A DNA stretch of 64,000 nucleotides from Mesorhizobium huakuii (GCF_014189455.1 NZ_CP050296.1:3282001-3346000), one strand, 5' to 3'. Counted from the first letter of the stretch, positions 46,611-56,130 are shown. Notes: generated by a model from the sequence alone, not told the origin. Numbers and translations: made by a program.

Positions 46611-47678
46611 ATGAAACTGAAGACAGTTTGCGCCGGATTGGCAGCGCTTGCCATCTCCGCAATCGCCGTCGGCACAGCGCCGAGCCGCGCCGAGGACAAG
46701 AAGCCCTACACCATCTATCTCTCGAACAATTTCGTCGGCAACGACTGGCGCCAGCAGATGGAGCGTGTCGCCACCGTCTCGGTCAACAAAGGGCCGCTGA
46801 AGGGCCGCGTCGACCTCAAGATCGAGAATGTCGAGAACACCGTCCAGGCGCAGATCAACTCGCTGAACAACATCATCCGCCAGAAGCCGGATGCCATCCT
46901 CGTCGATGCCGGCTCGGACTCGGCCTTGAACCCGACCATCAAGAAGGCCTGCGACGCCGGCATCGTCGTCATCAGCTTCGACCAGGTGGTGACCGAACCC
47001 TGCGCCTATGCCGTCGCTTCCGACTGGGACCGCATCCCTTCCGTCATGGCCGAGTGGATGGCCACGCAGCTTGGCGGCAAGGGCAACATCATCCTCGACC
47101 GCGGCCTCGCCGGTGCGCCGATCTCGGCGCAGCTGCAAGGGGGCTATGAGAAGGTTCTGGCCAAATATCCCGACATCAAGGTCGTCGGCTACTACAACGG
47201 CAACTATGCGCTCGGGCCGGAGCAGTCCGGCGTGGCGGCACTGTTGGCGGCCAATCCGAAGATCGACGGCATCATGACGCAAGGCTATGGTTCGGGCGCC
47301 ATCCAGGCGCTGAAGGATGCCGGCCGGCCGATCGTCCCGGTCGTCGGCTTCTCCTACAATGTCGCCGCCGTGACCTGCGCGCAGACGCAAGGCGCCAAGT
47401 GCATCCTTGGCTCCAACCCGGCCTATCTCTCCTCGGAAGCGATCAAGCTGGCGGTCGACATTCTCGACACCGGCAAGAAGCCAGCCGAGCGTTCCGTCTC
47501 GGTCAAGGGCGATTTCGTCACCACCGACCCCTTCGAGTCCAAGCTTTATCCGGGCACCAAGATGATCAAGATCGCGATCGGCGAAAATGCCTTCCCCGAT
47601 CAGGCGCCCGGCCTGACGCTGCCGATCACGCCCGACTGGGTCGAGATCACCGCTGCGGAAGCCGCCGGTACCAAGTAA
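46611..47678 (+). CDS. Sugar ABC transporter substrate-binding protein, tandem copy 2
   Basis: A 355-residue paralogue of the preceding gene, signal peptide MKLKTVCAGLAALAISAIAV. RBS AGGAGAG. Ligand-contact segments differ from copy 1: SFDQVVTEPCAYAVASDWDR versus AFDQIVSAPCAYTMESDWGR, and VVGFSYNVAAVTCAQTQGAK versus ITGSPFNLTTTSCVQTQGAQ. This suggests related but different ligands or affinities. It has its own LacI-type operator, so the two binding proteins may be expressed under different conditions but share one ATPase/permease set. Confidence 0.93.
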   Translation: MKLKTVCAGLAALAISAIAVGTAPSRAEDKKPYTIYLSNNFVGNDWRQQMERVATVSVNKGPLKGRVDLKIENVENTVQAQINSLNNIIRQKPDAILVDAGSDSALNPTIKKACDAGIVVISFDQVVTEPCAYAVASDWDRIPSVMAEWMATQLGGKGNIILDRGLAGAPISAQLQGGYEKVLAKYPDIKVVGYYNGNYALGPEQSGVAALLAANPKIDGIMTQGYGSGAIQALKDAGRPIVPVVGFSYNVAAVTCAQTQGAKCILGSNPAYLSSEAIKLAVDILDTGKKPAERSVSVKGDFVTTDPFESKLYPGTKMIKIAIGENAFPDQAPGLTLPITPDWVEITAAEAAGTK

Positions 47679-47745
47679 CATCCGGTACCACGACCCTGTC
47701 TCCCGGCATCGCGAGATGTCGGGAGAGCTTTTCGAAGGCGCAAGC

Positions 47746-49248
47746 ATGGACCTCGTCACCGTCAAAGGCCTGTCCAAACGCTATGGCGGCATCGTCGCGC
47801 TGAGCGAGGCGACATTCAGCGCCCGCGCCGGCGAGGTGCACGCGCTGCTCGGCGAGAATGGCGCGGGCAAGAGCACCTTCATCCAGATACTGTCGGGCGC
47901 CGTACAGCACGATGGCGGCTCGATCCTGGTCGATGGCCAGGAGTATCGCCCGGCCAATCCGGATGCGGCGCAGGCGCTTGGCATCGCCGCCGTCTTCCAG
48001 GAATTGTCGCTGATCCCCGATCTCAGCGTCGAACAGAACATCTGGTTCCGCCATGAGCCGCGCACGCTGTTGCGCACGGTCAATCGCGGCGAAATGCGGC
48101 GCAAGACACTGGCGCTGCTGGGAAAGTACAATTTCCCGGCACTGCGCCCCGACCAGGAACTGCGGCGGCTGACCCTGGCCGAACGGCAGATCGTCGAGAT
48201 CGCCAAGGGCCTGGCCAAGGACCCGCGCATCCTCATCCTCGACGAAGCGACCTCGTCGCTGCCGGCGCGGGAAGCCGAGTGGCTGCTCAAGCTCACCCGG
48301 CAGCTCGCCGCCGAAGGCCGGCTGGTCGTCTTCATCTCGCACCGCATGGCCGAGGTGCGCGCCATCGCCGACCGGCTGACCATTTTTCGCAATGGCAGTA
48401 CCGTCGCCGCGCATGAGGCCGATGCCGTCTCCGACAATGAGATCGTCACCCAGATGATCGGCCGGCATCTCGACCGGCTCTATCCCGAGCGCGTGCCGAC
48501 AGCGACCGACCGCATCGCTCTGGGGGTAAAAGGGCTTTCCAGCGGCAGCCGGCTCTCCGGAGTCGATTTTGCCTTGCGCGAAGGCGAAGTGCTCGGCGTC
48601 GGCGGCCTGCAGGGTCATGGCCAGCGCGAACTGTTCCAGGCACTGTTCGGCGCCACCAGGGCGAGCGGCACGATCGAATTGTGGGGCAGGCCGGTCTCGA
48701 TCAACAATCCGCGCCAGGCGCTGACCGGCAAGGACGGTATCGCCTTGGTGCCAGAGGACCGGCGCGGGCAGGGCCTGCTGCTGACCAAGAGCGTGCGCGA
48801 GAATTTGACGCTGTCGGTCATCAAGCGCTTTACCGAAAACGGCTTGCTGAGCCGGCAAAAGGAGGCCGCGCTGGTCAAGGAGATGGTCGATTTCCTGCGC
48901 ATCAAGGCCGGCACGCCGGAACAGCTGGCGGGCACTTTGTCCGGCGGCAACCAGCAGAAGGTGATCTTCGGCAAGATGCTTCTGACCGAAGCGCGTGTGC
49001 TGTTGCTCTACGATCCGACGCGCGGCGTCGATGTCGGCACCAAGGGCGAAATCTTCCAGCTGATGCGCGACCTCGCCGCCAAGGGCTATGCCATCCTGTT
49101 CCATTCCAGCGACATGCCGGAGCTCGTCCATGTCGCCGACCGCGTGCTGGTCATGCGCAACGGTCGCATTGCCGCGACGCTGGAGGGAGATCACATTTCG
49201 GAGGAGGAAATCCTGCGCGCCGCCATGCTTGAAACCAGGGCGGCCTGA
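47746..49248 (+). CDS. Sugar ABC transporter ATP-binding protein (second importer)
   Basis: A 500-residue double-ATPase CUT2 protein. First domain: GENGAGKSTFIQILSG and ILILDEATSSLPARE. Second domain: signature TLSGGNQQKVIFGKML and LLLYDPTRGVDVG, where Tyr-Asp-Pro replaces the usual Leu-Asp-Glu-Pro, so the second site lacks the Walker B Glu, as often seen in this transporter class. ATG 47746 (MDLVTVKGLS) is preferred over 47716. Confidence 0.94.
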   Translation: MDLVTVKGLSKRYGGIVALSEATFSARAGEVHALLGENGAGKSTFIQILSGAVQHDGGSILVDGQEYRPANPDAAQALGIAAVFQELSLIPDLSVEQNIWFRHEPRTLLRTVNRGEMRRKTLALLGKYNFPALRPDQELRRLTLAERQIVEIAKGLAKDPRILILDEATSSLPAREAEWLLKLTRQLAAEGRLVVFISHRMAEVRAIADRLTIFRNGSTVAAHEADAVSDNEIVTQMIGRHLDRLYPERVPTATDRIALGVKGLSSGSRLSGVDFALREGEVLGVGGLQGHGQRELFQALFGATRASGTIELWGRPVSINNPRQALTGKDGIALVPEDRRGQGLLLTKSVRENLTLSVIKRFTENGLLSRQKEAALVKEMVDFLRIKAGTPEQLAGTLSGGNQQKVIFGKMLLTEARVLLLYDPTRGVDVGTKGEIFQLMRDLAAKGYAILFHSSDMPELVHVADRVLVMRNGRIAATLEGDHISEEEILRAAMLETRAA

Positions 49249-49251
49249 GGC

Positions 49252-50280
49252 ATGGTGATGTCCGTGGAGCAGACTGTGGAGATGGCGCAGGGGCCGGCCG
49301 AAACGAAGCTCACCAAGCCGGCCATCGACTGGCGCGGCCGCTTGCTCGACCGGGCGCCGTTCCTGGTCGCCTGCCTGATGCTGGCCTTGATTGTCGGTAT
49401 CTATGGCGGTCTGCAATCCGGCGTCTTCTCGCTGGACGAGCTCAACCTCGACACGGCGGCGGCGATGACGCTGATGCTGGCGGCGACCGGGCAGACTATC
49501 GTTCTGGTGCGCGGCGGCATCGACCTGTCGATCGGCGGCATGATCAGCCTCGGCACGGTGATCGCCGCAACGCGCTTCACCGACGATCCATCGACCACGG
49601 CGCTTTGGGCGCTCGTCATCCTCGCGCTCGGCTTCCTCATCGGCGCGCTCAACGGCCTGCTGATCTCGCTGCTGAAGCTGCAGCCCTTCCTGGTCACGCT
49701 CGCCACCTGGTCGATCCTCAACGGCGTCGCCATGATCATCCTGCCAACCGATGGCGGCAGCGTTCCCGGCTGGTGGGTCGGCTTCGCTTCCGCCCAGCTC
49801 ATCGGCCTGACCAGCCCGGTCCTGATGCTGCTGGCGCTGCTCGTGTTCTGGTGGTGGTTTCGCGCGACCCGCGTCGGCATCGCCATCCAGGCAACCGGCT
49901 CCAACGAGAAGTCGGCCTTCCTGTCCGGTGTCTCGATCACGAGGGTCAACCTCGTCACCTACGGCCTGTCCGGCCTGTTCGCGGCGGGTGCGGCGCTGTT
50001 CCTGGTGACGCAGACCGGCGCCGGCTCGCCCACCATCGGCAAGGATTACATCCTGCCCTCGGTGGCGGCGGCGGTCATCGGCGGCGTCAGCCTGTTCGGC
50101 GGCCGCGGCCATCTCGCCGGCACGCTGATCGGCGCCTTCGTGCTGACCCTGATCGGCAATCTGGTCTTCGTCCTGCACGTGTCGAGCTACTGGCAGCCGG
50201 TCGCGTCCGGCGTCATCCTGCTGCTCTCGGTGCTGGCCAGTTCCGTTGCCGAGAAAGCCGCAAGGAACCGCGTCCAATGA
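49252..50280 (+). CDS. Sugar ABC transporter permease A (second importer)
   Basis: A 342-residue permease with a charged N-terminal tail and about eight helices; CUT2 signatures GGIDLSIGGMISLGT and KLQPFLVTLATWSILNGVAM. It follows the ATPase after 3 bp and overlaps permease B by 4 bp (ATGA). Confidence 0.93.
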   Translation: MVMSVEQTVEMAQGPAETKLTKPAIDWRGRLLDRAPFLVACLMLALIVGIYGGLQSGVFSLDELNLDTAAAMTLMLAATGQTIVLVRGGIDLSIGGMISLGTVIAATRFTDDPSTTALWALVILALGFLIGALNGLLISLLKLQPFLVTLATWSILNGVAMIILPTDGGSVPGWWVGFASAQLIGLTSPVLMLLALLVFWWWFRATRVGIAIQATGSNEKSAFLSGVSITRVNLVTYGLSGLFAAGAALFLVTQTGAGSPTIGKDYILPSVAAAVIGGVSLFGGRGHLAGTLIGAFVLTLIGNLVFVLHVSSYWQPVASGVILLLSVLASSVAEKAARNRVQ

Positions 50281-51245
50281 GCGCCTTCCTCGCCCGCAAT
50301 CGCCTCATCGTGCTTGCCTATGCCGGCATGGTGGTACTGCTCCTGGTCACGGCACTGTTCTCGCCGGGCTTCCTCTCGGTTTCCAACATGCGCTCGACCG
50401 TCGTGCTCGCCGCCTTCGTCGGCATTGTCGCGCTCGGCCAGACCTTCGTCATCATCGGCGGCGGCATCGATCTGTCGGTGCCCTGGGTGCTGAATTCGGC
50501 GGCCATCATCATGGCGCTGTTGTGCGGCGGCCAGGATTTGCCGCTGGTCTGGGTGATGCCGCTGCTGCTCGCCGGCGGTGCCTTCATCGGGCTGATCAAC
50601 GGCGTCGGCGTCGCCCAGTTCGGCGTGCCGCCGATCATCATGACGCTGGCCACCAACGTCATCCTGCAGGGACTGATCCTGGTGCTGACCGGCGGCTCGC
50701 CGACCCCATCGGCGCCAGCCCTGATCCAGTTCCTGTCGGTTGGTCGCATCGGCGGTTTTCCGGTAATTGCGCTGATCTGGCTGGCGCTGACCCTGGTGGC
50801 AACGCTGCTGCTCTCCAAGGCGGCGTTCGGCCGCCATCTCTATGCGCTCGGCACCAGCGCCACGGTCGCCGAATTCTCCGGCGTGCCGACGGCGCGCACC
50901 ACCATCCTCACCTATGTCATCTCAGGCCTGACCGCCGCCTTCGCCGGCATGCTTTTGACCGGCTATTCCGGCCAGGCCTATCTCGGCATGGGCGATGCCT
51001 ATCTGTTCACCTCGATCGCCGCGGTGGCGATCGGCGGCGCCTCGATCCTCGGCGGCAGCGGCCACTATCTCGGCACCGTCGCCGGCGCCATGGTGCTCAC
51101 CATCCTCACCGGTCTTTTGCCGGCGCTGAACCTGTCGAGCGGCGCGCTGCTCATCGTCTACGGCGCGGTGATATTGGTCACCGTGTCGATCGGCAGTGAG
51201 ACCTTCGCGGGTCTCGGTGGCAGGCTGCGCAGGAAGGAGAGCTGA
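50277..51245 (+). CDS. Sugar ABC transporter permease B (second importer)
   Basis: A 322-residue permease with CUT2 signatures GGGIDLSVPWVLNSAAI and GRHLYALGTSATVAEFSG. The two permeases are distinct proteins, so this importer is a heterodimer, unlike the first one with a single permease. It is followed after 2 bp by the lactonase. Confidence 0.93.
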   Translation: MSAFLARNRLIVLAYAGMVVLLLVTALFSPGFLSVSNMRSTVVLAAFVGIVALGQTFVIIGGGIDLSVPWVLNSAAIIMALLCGGQDLPLVWVMPLLLAGGAFIGLINGVGVAQFGVPPIIMTLATNVILQGLILVLTGGSPTPSAPALIQFLSVGRIGGFPVIALIWLALTLVATLLLSKAAFGRHLYALGTSATVAEFSGVPTARTTILTYVISGLTAAFAGMLLTGYSGQAYLGMGDAYLFTSIAAVAIGGASILGGSGHYLGTVAGAMVLTILTGLLPALNLSSGALLIVYGAVILVTVSIGSETFAGLGGRLRRKES

Positions 51246-51247
51246 CC

Positions 51248-52129
51248 ATGGTCGAAATCACTTGCGTCGTCGATGCCAGGGCCGAACTCGGCGAAGGCAC
51301 TCTTTGGGACCCGAAGGCCGGTGTGCTGTGGTGGATCGACATCTGGAAGAAGCTGATCCACCGCTACGATCCAGCGACCGGCAAGGACGAGACCTTCGAA
51401 ACACCGGAATATCTCGGCTGCCTCGGCCTGCGCGAGAAAGGCGGCCTGGTGCTGACCATGACCAACGGCTTCCATTTCTTCGACCCCGCGACCGGCAGGT
51501 TCGAGGCGATTGTCGACCCGGAATCCCATATGCCGAAAACCCGCTTCAATGACGGCAAGCCCGACCGCCAGGGCCGCTTCTGGTCGGGCTCGATGTTCGA
51601 GGTGCCGGGCCAGCCGATCGAATTCATCGGCGCGCTCTACAGGCTCGATCCTGACCTTTCCGTGCACAAGATGATCGACGGCATCGGCTGCTCCAACGGC
51701 TTGGCCTGGAGTCCGGATTCGAAGACCATGTATTTCACCGACAGTCATGCCGGCGCGGTGTGGGCCTATGATTTCGACCCCGCCATTGGCGACATCGAGA
51801 ACCGCCGCACCTTTATCGACATGACGGCGACCGGCGGCGTTGCCGATGGCGCCACGGTGGACGCCGAGGGCTGCTACTGGGTCACCATCCCGGTGACCAG
51901 CAAGGTCTGCCGCTATGACCCTGATGGCGAATTGATGCAGACCGTGGTTCTGCCGACCGACCTGCCGACCTGCTGCGAATTCGGCGGCAAGGATCTCGAT
52001 ATCCTCTATGTCACCTCCGCCGTGCTCAAGCGTCCGGCCAGCCACTTCGTCCGCCAGAAGAATCCCGGCGGATTGTTCGCGCTTGATGTCGGCGTCAAGG
52101 GCCTGGCCCTGCCTGCATTCAAGGGCTAA
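51248..52129 (+). CDS. SMP-30/gluconolactonase-family lactonase
   Basis: A 293-residue six-bladed beta-propeller: metal ligand Glu in LGEGTLWDPKAG, FNDGKPDRQGRFWSGSMFE (Asn/Asp), IGCSNGLAWSPDSKTMYFTD and VADGATVDAEGCYWV. This set fits hydrolysis of sugar lactones. Last gene of the second importer operon, it links the imported compound to oxidation to a lactone by an SDR and then dehydration by the enolase-superfamily enzymes. Confidence 0.9.
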   Translation: MVEITCVVDARAELGEGTLWDPKAGVLWWIDIWKKLIHRYDPATGKDETFETPEYLGCLGLREKGGLVLTMTNGFHFFDPATGRFEAIVDPESHMPKTRFNDGKPDRQGRFWSGSMFEVPGQPIEFIGALYRLDPDLSVHKMIDGIGCSNGLAWSPDSKTMYFTDSHAGAVWAYDFDPAIGDIENRRTFIDMTATGGVADGATVDAEGCYWVTIPVTSKVCRYDPDGELMQTVVLPTDLPTCCEFGGKDLDILYVTSAVLKRPASHFVRQKNPGGLFALDVGVKGLALPAFKG

Positions 52130-52180
52130 GCCTGCGTTGCCCCGCTTACGTCACTCACGGGCGGAGCAAGCAGCGAGCAT

Positions 52181-52198
52181 CGTTCCGGTACCGAAACG
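52181..52198. promoter_or_regulatory. Palindrome CGTTCCGGTACCGAAACG
   Basis: An 18-bp palindrome with one mismatched pair, CCGGTACC core as in LacI-family sites. It sits just after the lactonase gene and before two minus-strand genes' 3' ends, so no promoter role is obvious. Confidence 0.25.
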
Positions 52199-52220
52199 AC
52201 ACCGAGTATGTGGGCTGCCT

Positions 52221-52436
52221 TTAACGTTTGACCGCGCGTGCAGCGCGGCGAACACTCAGCAGCAGGATGGCGAGGCAGCCGACCAGTAGCAGCACGCCGC
52301 CGAGCAGCGGCGGCAGGGACAGCAGCTTCACTGCTATCGCGACAGCGGCGACCAGCACCAGCGCCAGCAGCGCCAGATTGCCGTCATCGACGAACATGCC
52401 GAAGAATTCCCTGGCGACAAGACGGATGGCGTTCAT
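52221..52436 (-). CDS. Small membrane protein (71 residues)
   Basis: Starts MNAIRLVAREFFGMFVDDGN, then two membrane segments (LALLALVLVAAVAIAVKLLS and LLGGVLLLVGCLAILLL) and a basic tail (RRAARAVKR). It overlaps the end of the COG4280-like gene by 4 bp and is likely its translational partner. Function unknown. Confidence 0.7.
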   Translation of the reverse strand: MNAIRLVAREFFGMFVDDGNLALLALVLVAAVAIAVKLLSLPPLLGGVLLLVGCLAILLLSVRRAARAVKR

Positions 52437-53188
52437 CGGGCGAGCCCTCCAACGGACACAGGGTAGGTGCTGCGCAACCAGCGAACCATGGCAAAGGACG
52501 CCAGCGCGACGATGGCGAAGATGGCGAGCAGAGCGAGATCGGCGCCCGGCCAGTCGGCGCCGATGCCTTCGCCGGTCCAGAAGATGCCGAAGCTGGTCAG
52601 CATCAGCCCGACCACGAATTTCAGCGCATTCTCCGGCACGCGCGCCAGCGGCCGGTGGACAGCCAGCCCAATCAGCATCACCAGGAAAAACGCTGCCAGC
52701 GCGCCCAGGCTGGCATAGAGCGTCTGCCCATGCGCCGCGCCGACGGCAATGACGATGAACACCACTTCGACGCCCTCGAGCAGCACCGCCTTGAACGACG
52801 CCAGGCCGGCGAGGTAGTCGGCGCGGCGGTCATTGGCCTGCTGGTTGAGGGCGGCGGTCTCCTTGGAAAAGGCCGCTTCCTCGTCATGCAGCGCGATGAC
52901 GCCGACGCTGCGCAGGATGGCCTTTCGCAGCCAGCGCATGCCGAACAGGATTAGCAGCACCCCGACGACGAATTGCAGCGTGGTGATCGGCACCAGCGCC
53001 AGCAGCGGCCCGAACGCCAGCACCAGCGCCGCCAGCAACGCCAGAGCCAAAGCGGCACCGGTCAGCGCCGGGCGCCAGCTGCGCGTCACGCCAACCGCTA
53101 GCACGATGGTGAAGGCTTCGACGACCTCGACGAAGGAGGCGAGAAATGCCGCCGTGACCGTCGAGAGGATGGGCGTCAGTGTCTGCAT
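52433..53188 (-). CDS. COG4280-like membrane protein
   Basis: A 251-residue protein with about seven helices. Two symmetric acidic motifs, ASFVEVVEAFTIVLAVG and AVLLEGVEVVFIVIAVG, repeat the E-x-x-E style of FTR1 iron permease (REGLEA) and UPF0016 transporters. A cation transporter is therefore plausible but unproven. I recognise it as the predicted membrane protein group COG4280. Partner small membrane gene downstream. Confidence 0.75.
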   Translation of the reverse strand: MQTLTPILSTVTAAFLASFVEVVEAFTIVLAVGVTRSWRPALTGAALALALLAALVLAFGPLLALVPITTLQFVVGVLLILFGMRWLRKAILRSVGVIALHDEEAAFSKETAALNQQANDRRADYLAGLASFKAVLLEGVEVVFIVIAVGAAHGQTLYASLGALAAFFLVMLIGLAVHRPLARVPENALKFVVGLMLTSFGIFWTGEGIGADWPGADLALLAIFAIVALASFAMVRWLRSTYPVSVGGLAR

Positions 53189-53370
53189 CAGGGCCTCCTG
53201 TCATGCCTCGTTCGCCCCGGAATATTCTGAGTGACCCGGAAGCGTGGCCCGGAATCACTTGCGTGGCCAGCACCACATAGCGCTCCGCAGGCGGCGGGAA
53301 AGCAAGTGAGCACCAATGGGCGGCGATTCCAATCGCGCCACGTACGCCGGGGCTGCGGGACGCGCTTGGA

Positions 53371-54000
53371 TCAGAGCAGGCCCGACATGTCGGAGAAGGC
53401 CATCGCCTTGCGCAGCAGTTCGGCGAAACGCTCGCCGGCCACCTCGCGCGGGCCGCTATTGTCGATCGTGGTGACGCCGGGGCCGGACAGGGTCACATTG
53501 GCACTGCGCGCCAGCCGCGCCAGCACTTCGCCGCGCGACTCGCGGCCGCGCATCGCCAGCCGCTCGGCCAGCACATCGGGCGAAGCGGTGATCTCGACAA
53601 TGGCCAGATTGGCGTAGCGCTCGCGCAAGGTGGGGATGATCGCGCGCGATACGTTCGCCACTGCGACATGGCCATTGGCGACCGACCAGTTGACATCGGC
53701 AGGCAGGCCGTAGCGCAGGCCATGCGCCTCCCACGAGATGGCGAAGGCGCCGTCGGCCTCGGCCTCGACGAAAGCGGCGTCGGCCAGCGTGTCGTGATCC
53801 TCGCTTGCCGCATCGCTCGGCCTGGTGATGACGCGGCGCACGAATTCCAGCCGGGTCTCATCAGCGAAGAGTGTGCGGGCGTAGCCGATCACCGTGTCCT
53901 TGCCGGCACCGCTGGGCCCCACGACGGCGACAAACACGCCATGGCGGATCGGGAACGTTTCAGCGGACAACTCACGCTCGATCAAGGCCGACACCATCAT
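53371..54000 (-). CDS. phnN: Ribose 1,5-bisphosphokinase PhnN
   Basis: A 209-residue guanylate-kinase-like protein. P-loop VAVVGPSGAGKDTV, then RRVITRPSDAASEDHDTLAD, SWEAHGLRYGLP and SRAIIPTLRERY. It makes PRPP from ribose 1,5-bisphosphate, the product side of the C-P lyase route. Overlaps the phnM stop codon by 4 bp. The C-P lyase core genes phnGHIJKL are not in the window. Confidence 0.93.
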   Translation of the reverse strand: MMVSALIERELSAETFPIRHGVFVAVVGPSGAGKDTVIGYARTLFADETRLEFVRRVITRPSDAASEDHDTLADAAFVEAEADGAFAISWEAHGLRYGLPADVNWSVANGHVAVANVSRAIIPTLRERYANLAIVEITASPDVLAERLAMRGRESRGEVLARLARSANVTLSGPGVTTIDNSGPREVAGERFAELLRKAMAFSDMSGLL

Positions 54001-55136
54001 GCGACCCGGCGCCCCTGACGCCAGACGGTGCGCACGACCGGAACATGGTCGTCGACGCGCACGCGCACCAGATCGGCCCGGCGGCCCTGCTCGATGATGC
54101 CGCGGTCGCTCAGGCCAACGGCTTCGGCCGGGTTCTTCGAAACCATGGCGACCGCCTGTGGCAGCGAAATCCCTTCGACCATGTCGCCGAGGAAGAAGGC
54201 CGACTGGATCAGGCTGAAGGGGATATAGTCCGAAGACAAGATGTCGAGCAGGCCATCGCTGGCCAGCGTGCGGGCCGAGACATTGCCCGAATGCGAGGCG
54301 CCACGCATGACGTTGGGCGCCCCCATCAGCACGCCGAGGCCGGCGGCCTTCGAAGCGCGCGCCGCTTCCTCGGTGGTCGGGAATTCGGCGACCCGCACGC
54401 CTTGCTCGATCGCCTCGTCGACATGGCCCGATGTGGCGTCGTCATGGCTGGCCAGCACGATGCCGCGCTGATGGCAGGCCGCGGCGATCACCGCGCGGTT
54501 CGGTGCCGAATTGCGTGCCGATTCCGCCATCCGCTTCTCGCAGAACAGTTTGAAGTCGCGGTCGGTCAGCTTCAGCTTGCGCTGGTAGTAATAGGCATAG
54601 GTTTCGAGATTGACGAATTGGCGCTGGCCGGGCGCATGGTCCATCAGCGAGGCCAGCTTGACCCGGTCGTCCTCGTCGAAATTGGCGAAGGCCTGCAGGC
54701 AATCCGGCGCCGAAACCTCGCAGCGAAGATGCAGGAAGTGATCGGCCCGCAGACGATCCTGCGCGACGCTGTCCTCGATTGCATCGGCCAGCTTGCGGAT
54801 GTCGGCGGAGGTGAGATCGGCGTCCTCGTCCATACCGACGCGCAAGGCGTCTAGCACGGTGGTGATGCCGGCGGTCGCCACCTGCGCGTCATGGGCAAGC
54901 ACGGCGGCGATCGGGTTCCAGCGCACCTTCGGCCGCGGCGCGTAATGACCCTCCAGATGGTCGGTGTGCAGCTCGACCAGCCCCGGAATGACATAGTCGC
55001 CGCCCATATCCTCGCCGGTCCGGCCAGAACCTGCATCGATGCCGGCGATAAAGCCGTCACGCAGCACCAGCGACCCCTCGACAATCTCGTCGGCAAGCAC
55101 GATGCGGGCGTTGGAAAGAACGGTCTCGGCGGTCAT
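53997..55136 (-). CDS. phnM: PhnM, alkylphosphonate triphosphate diphosphatase
   Basis: A 379-residue amidohydrolase-fold protein. Metal motifs VELHTDHLEGH, RCEVSA (with carboxylated-Lys region near), VLASHDDATSGHVDEA and PNVMRGASHSGN are visible. It removes pyrophosphate from 5-phospho-alpha-D-ribosyl-1-phosphonate triphosphates in the C-P lyase pathway. Operon with phnN, and the DUF1045 gene is 49 bp upstream. Confidence 0.94.
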   Translation of the reverse strand: MTAETVLSNARIVLADEIVEGSLVLRDGFIAGIDAGSGRTGEDMGGDYVIPGLVELHTDHLEGHYAPRPKVRWNPIAAVLAHDAQVATAGITTVLDALRVGMDEDADLTSADIRKLADAIEDSVAQDRLRADHFLHLRCEVSAPDCLQAFANFDEDDRVKLASLMDHAPGQRQFVNLETYAYYYQRKLKLTDRDFKLFCEKRMAESARNSAPNRAVIAAACHQRGIVLASHDDATSGHVDEAIEQGVRVAEFPTTEEAARASKAAGLGVLMGAPNVMRGASHSGNVSARTLASDGLLDILSSDYIPFSLIQSAFFLGDMVEGISLPQAVAMVSKNPAEAVGLSDRGIIEQGRRADLVRVRVDDHVPVVRTVWRQGRRVA

Positions 55137-55185
55137 TTCAGGCAGTCCTCGATTATCTGGCCTTGATTCTTCGGGCAGGCTTTGT

Positions 55186-55893
55186 TCAGGCGATTTTTCT
55201 GGCCGGGCGGCGTCCTAGCGCGTGTTGCGAAAGCACCATGAACGGCGCGCCGGGTTCGGGTTCGACAAACAGCGTCAGCGCGTCCACCAGCACCGGCTGC
55301 CGCAGCACATCGGCGAACAGGCTGTCGATTGCTGCGCGCAAACGTGGGCTTTCCTGTGGCCCGGCCCGGCCCGACAGCGTCATGTGGAAGCGGAAGGTCT
55401 CGAAGACATAGGGGTAGCCCCACTGGCAGAGATTGCGGAACTCGGCCGGCTTCAGCGAATCCGGGCTGCGCCGCTCGATCTCGGCCTCGGTCAGCGGCGC
55501 GCGAAAGCGGTCGAAATCGCGCACCACGTCGTCGGCGAAACGGTTGAGCGGCGGCAGCGAACCTTCCGGCACCAGTGCGAAGAAGCTGTCGATCTGGCTG
55601 ACGACGAGGCGCGGGATCGTCACCACCGGCGTCGCTTCGGCAAAATGGTCGAGCCCTGCGCGCAGCGAGGTCTCCGTTTCGTTGGCAGCCAGGCGGAAGG
55701 GGGCCTTCAGCGTCGCGTGGAAGCCATAACGGCGCGCCGAAGCGGTGTGGAAGGCGACTTCCGCCGCCGAGAGGTCCGCCACGGCCTCAACCGGCCTTGT
55801 CGCAGCGCCGAACGGGTCTCGGCCCAGCCAGTTGGCGGCGATCCGCGCCAGCGGTTCGTCCTGCCGGGGGGTGAAGTAGATGGCATAACGCAT
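55186..55893 (-). CDS. DUF1045 phosphonate-operon protein, 2H phosphoesterase fold
   Basis: A 235-residue protein with two HxT motifs, YGFHATLKAPF and FRFHMTLSG, the signature of 2H phosphoesterases. The family is regularly found next to phnM/phnN and is known as a phosphonate-operon-associated protein. The likely role is hydrolysis of a cyclic ribose phosphate intermediate, replacing PhnP. Same strand and operon as phnM. Confidence 0.9.
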   Translation of the reverse strand: MRYAIYFTPRQDEPLARIAANWLGRDPFGAATRPVEAVADLSAAEVAFHTASARRYGFHATLKAPFRLAANETETSLRAGLDHFAEATPVVTIPRLVVSQIDSFFALVPEGSLPPLNRFADDVVRDFDRFRAPLTEAEIERRSPDSLKPAEFRNLCQWGYPYVFETFRFHMTLSGRAGPQESPRLRAAIDSLFADVLRQPVLVDALTLFVEPEPGAPFMVLSQHALGRRPARKIA

Positions 55894-55906
55894 GGGAAGT
55901 CCTCGT

Positions 55907-55990
55907 TAAAGCGCGCCGCGACGCGCTTTAAGTCTTCATTTGGTGCATGTCGTCGTCCCAAAACCGCTGCACACTTTTGGGCGACATGCA
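55907..55990. repeat. Rhizobial intergenic palindromic element
   Basis: Two hairpins in tandem: AAAGCGCG...CGCGCTTT (55908-55929) and TGCATGTCG...CGACATGCA (55944-55990) with internal CCAAAACCGCTGCACACTTT. This pair is a familiar repeated element in rhizobial genomes. No gene in the surrounding 237 bp. Confidence 0.8.
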
Positions 55991-56130
55991 CTGGCCTCGC
56001 TGCCATAGGTGATTTCCATGACGGATTGACGAAGCTTTGAAGGGTTTTCGAAGGCAAATCGTCCCAATAAGTCCTTAGCCGACGATTTTTCCAAGCTGGA
56101 CCAATAGGTTCAGCCGGAAATGCAAAACGC

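Noticed and set aside
47647..50277. 876-codon minus-strand open frame opposite the second importer
   Set aside because: Spans several real genes on the other strand and has the His/Gln/Asp-rich antisense composition.
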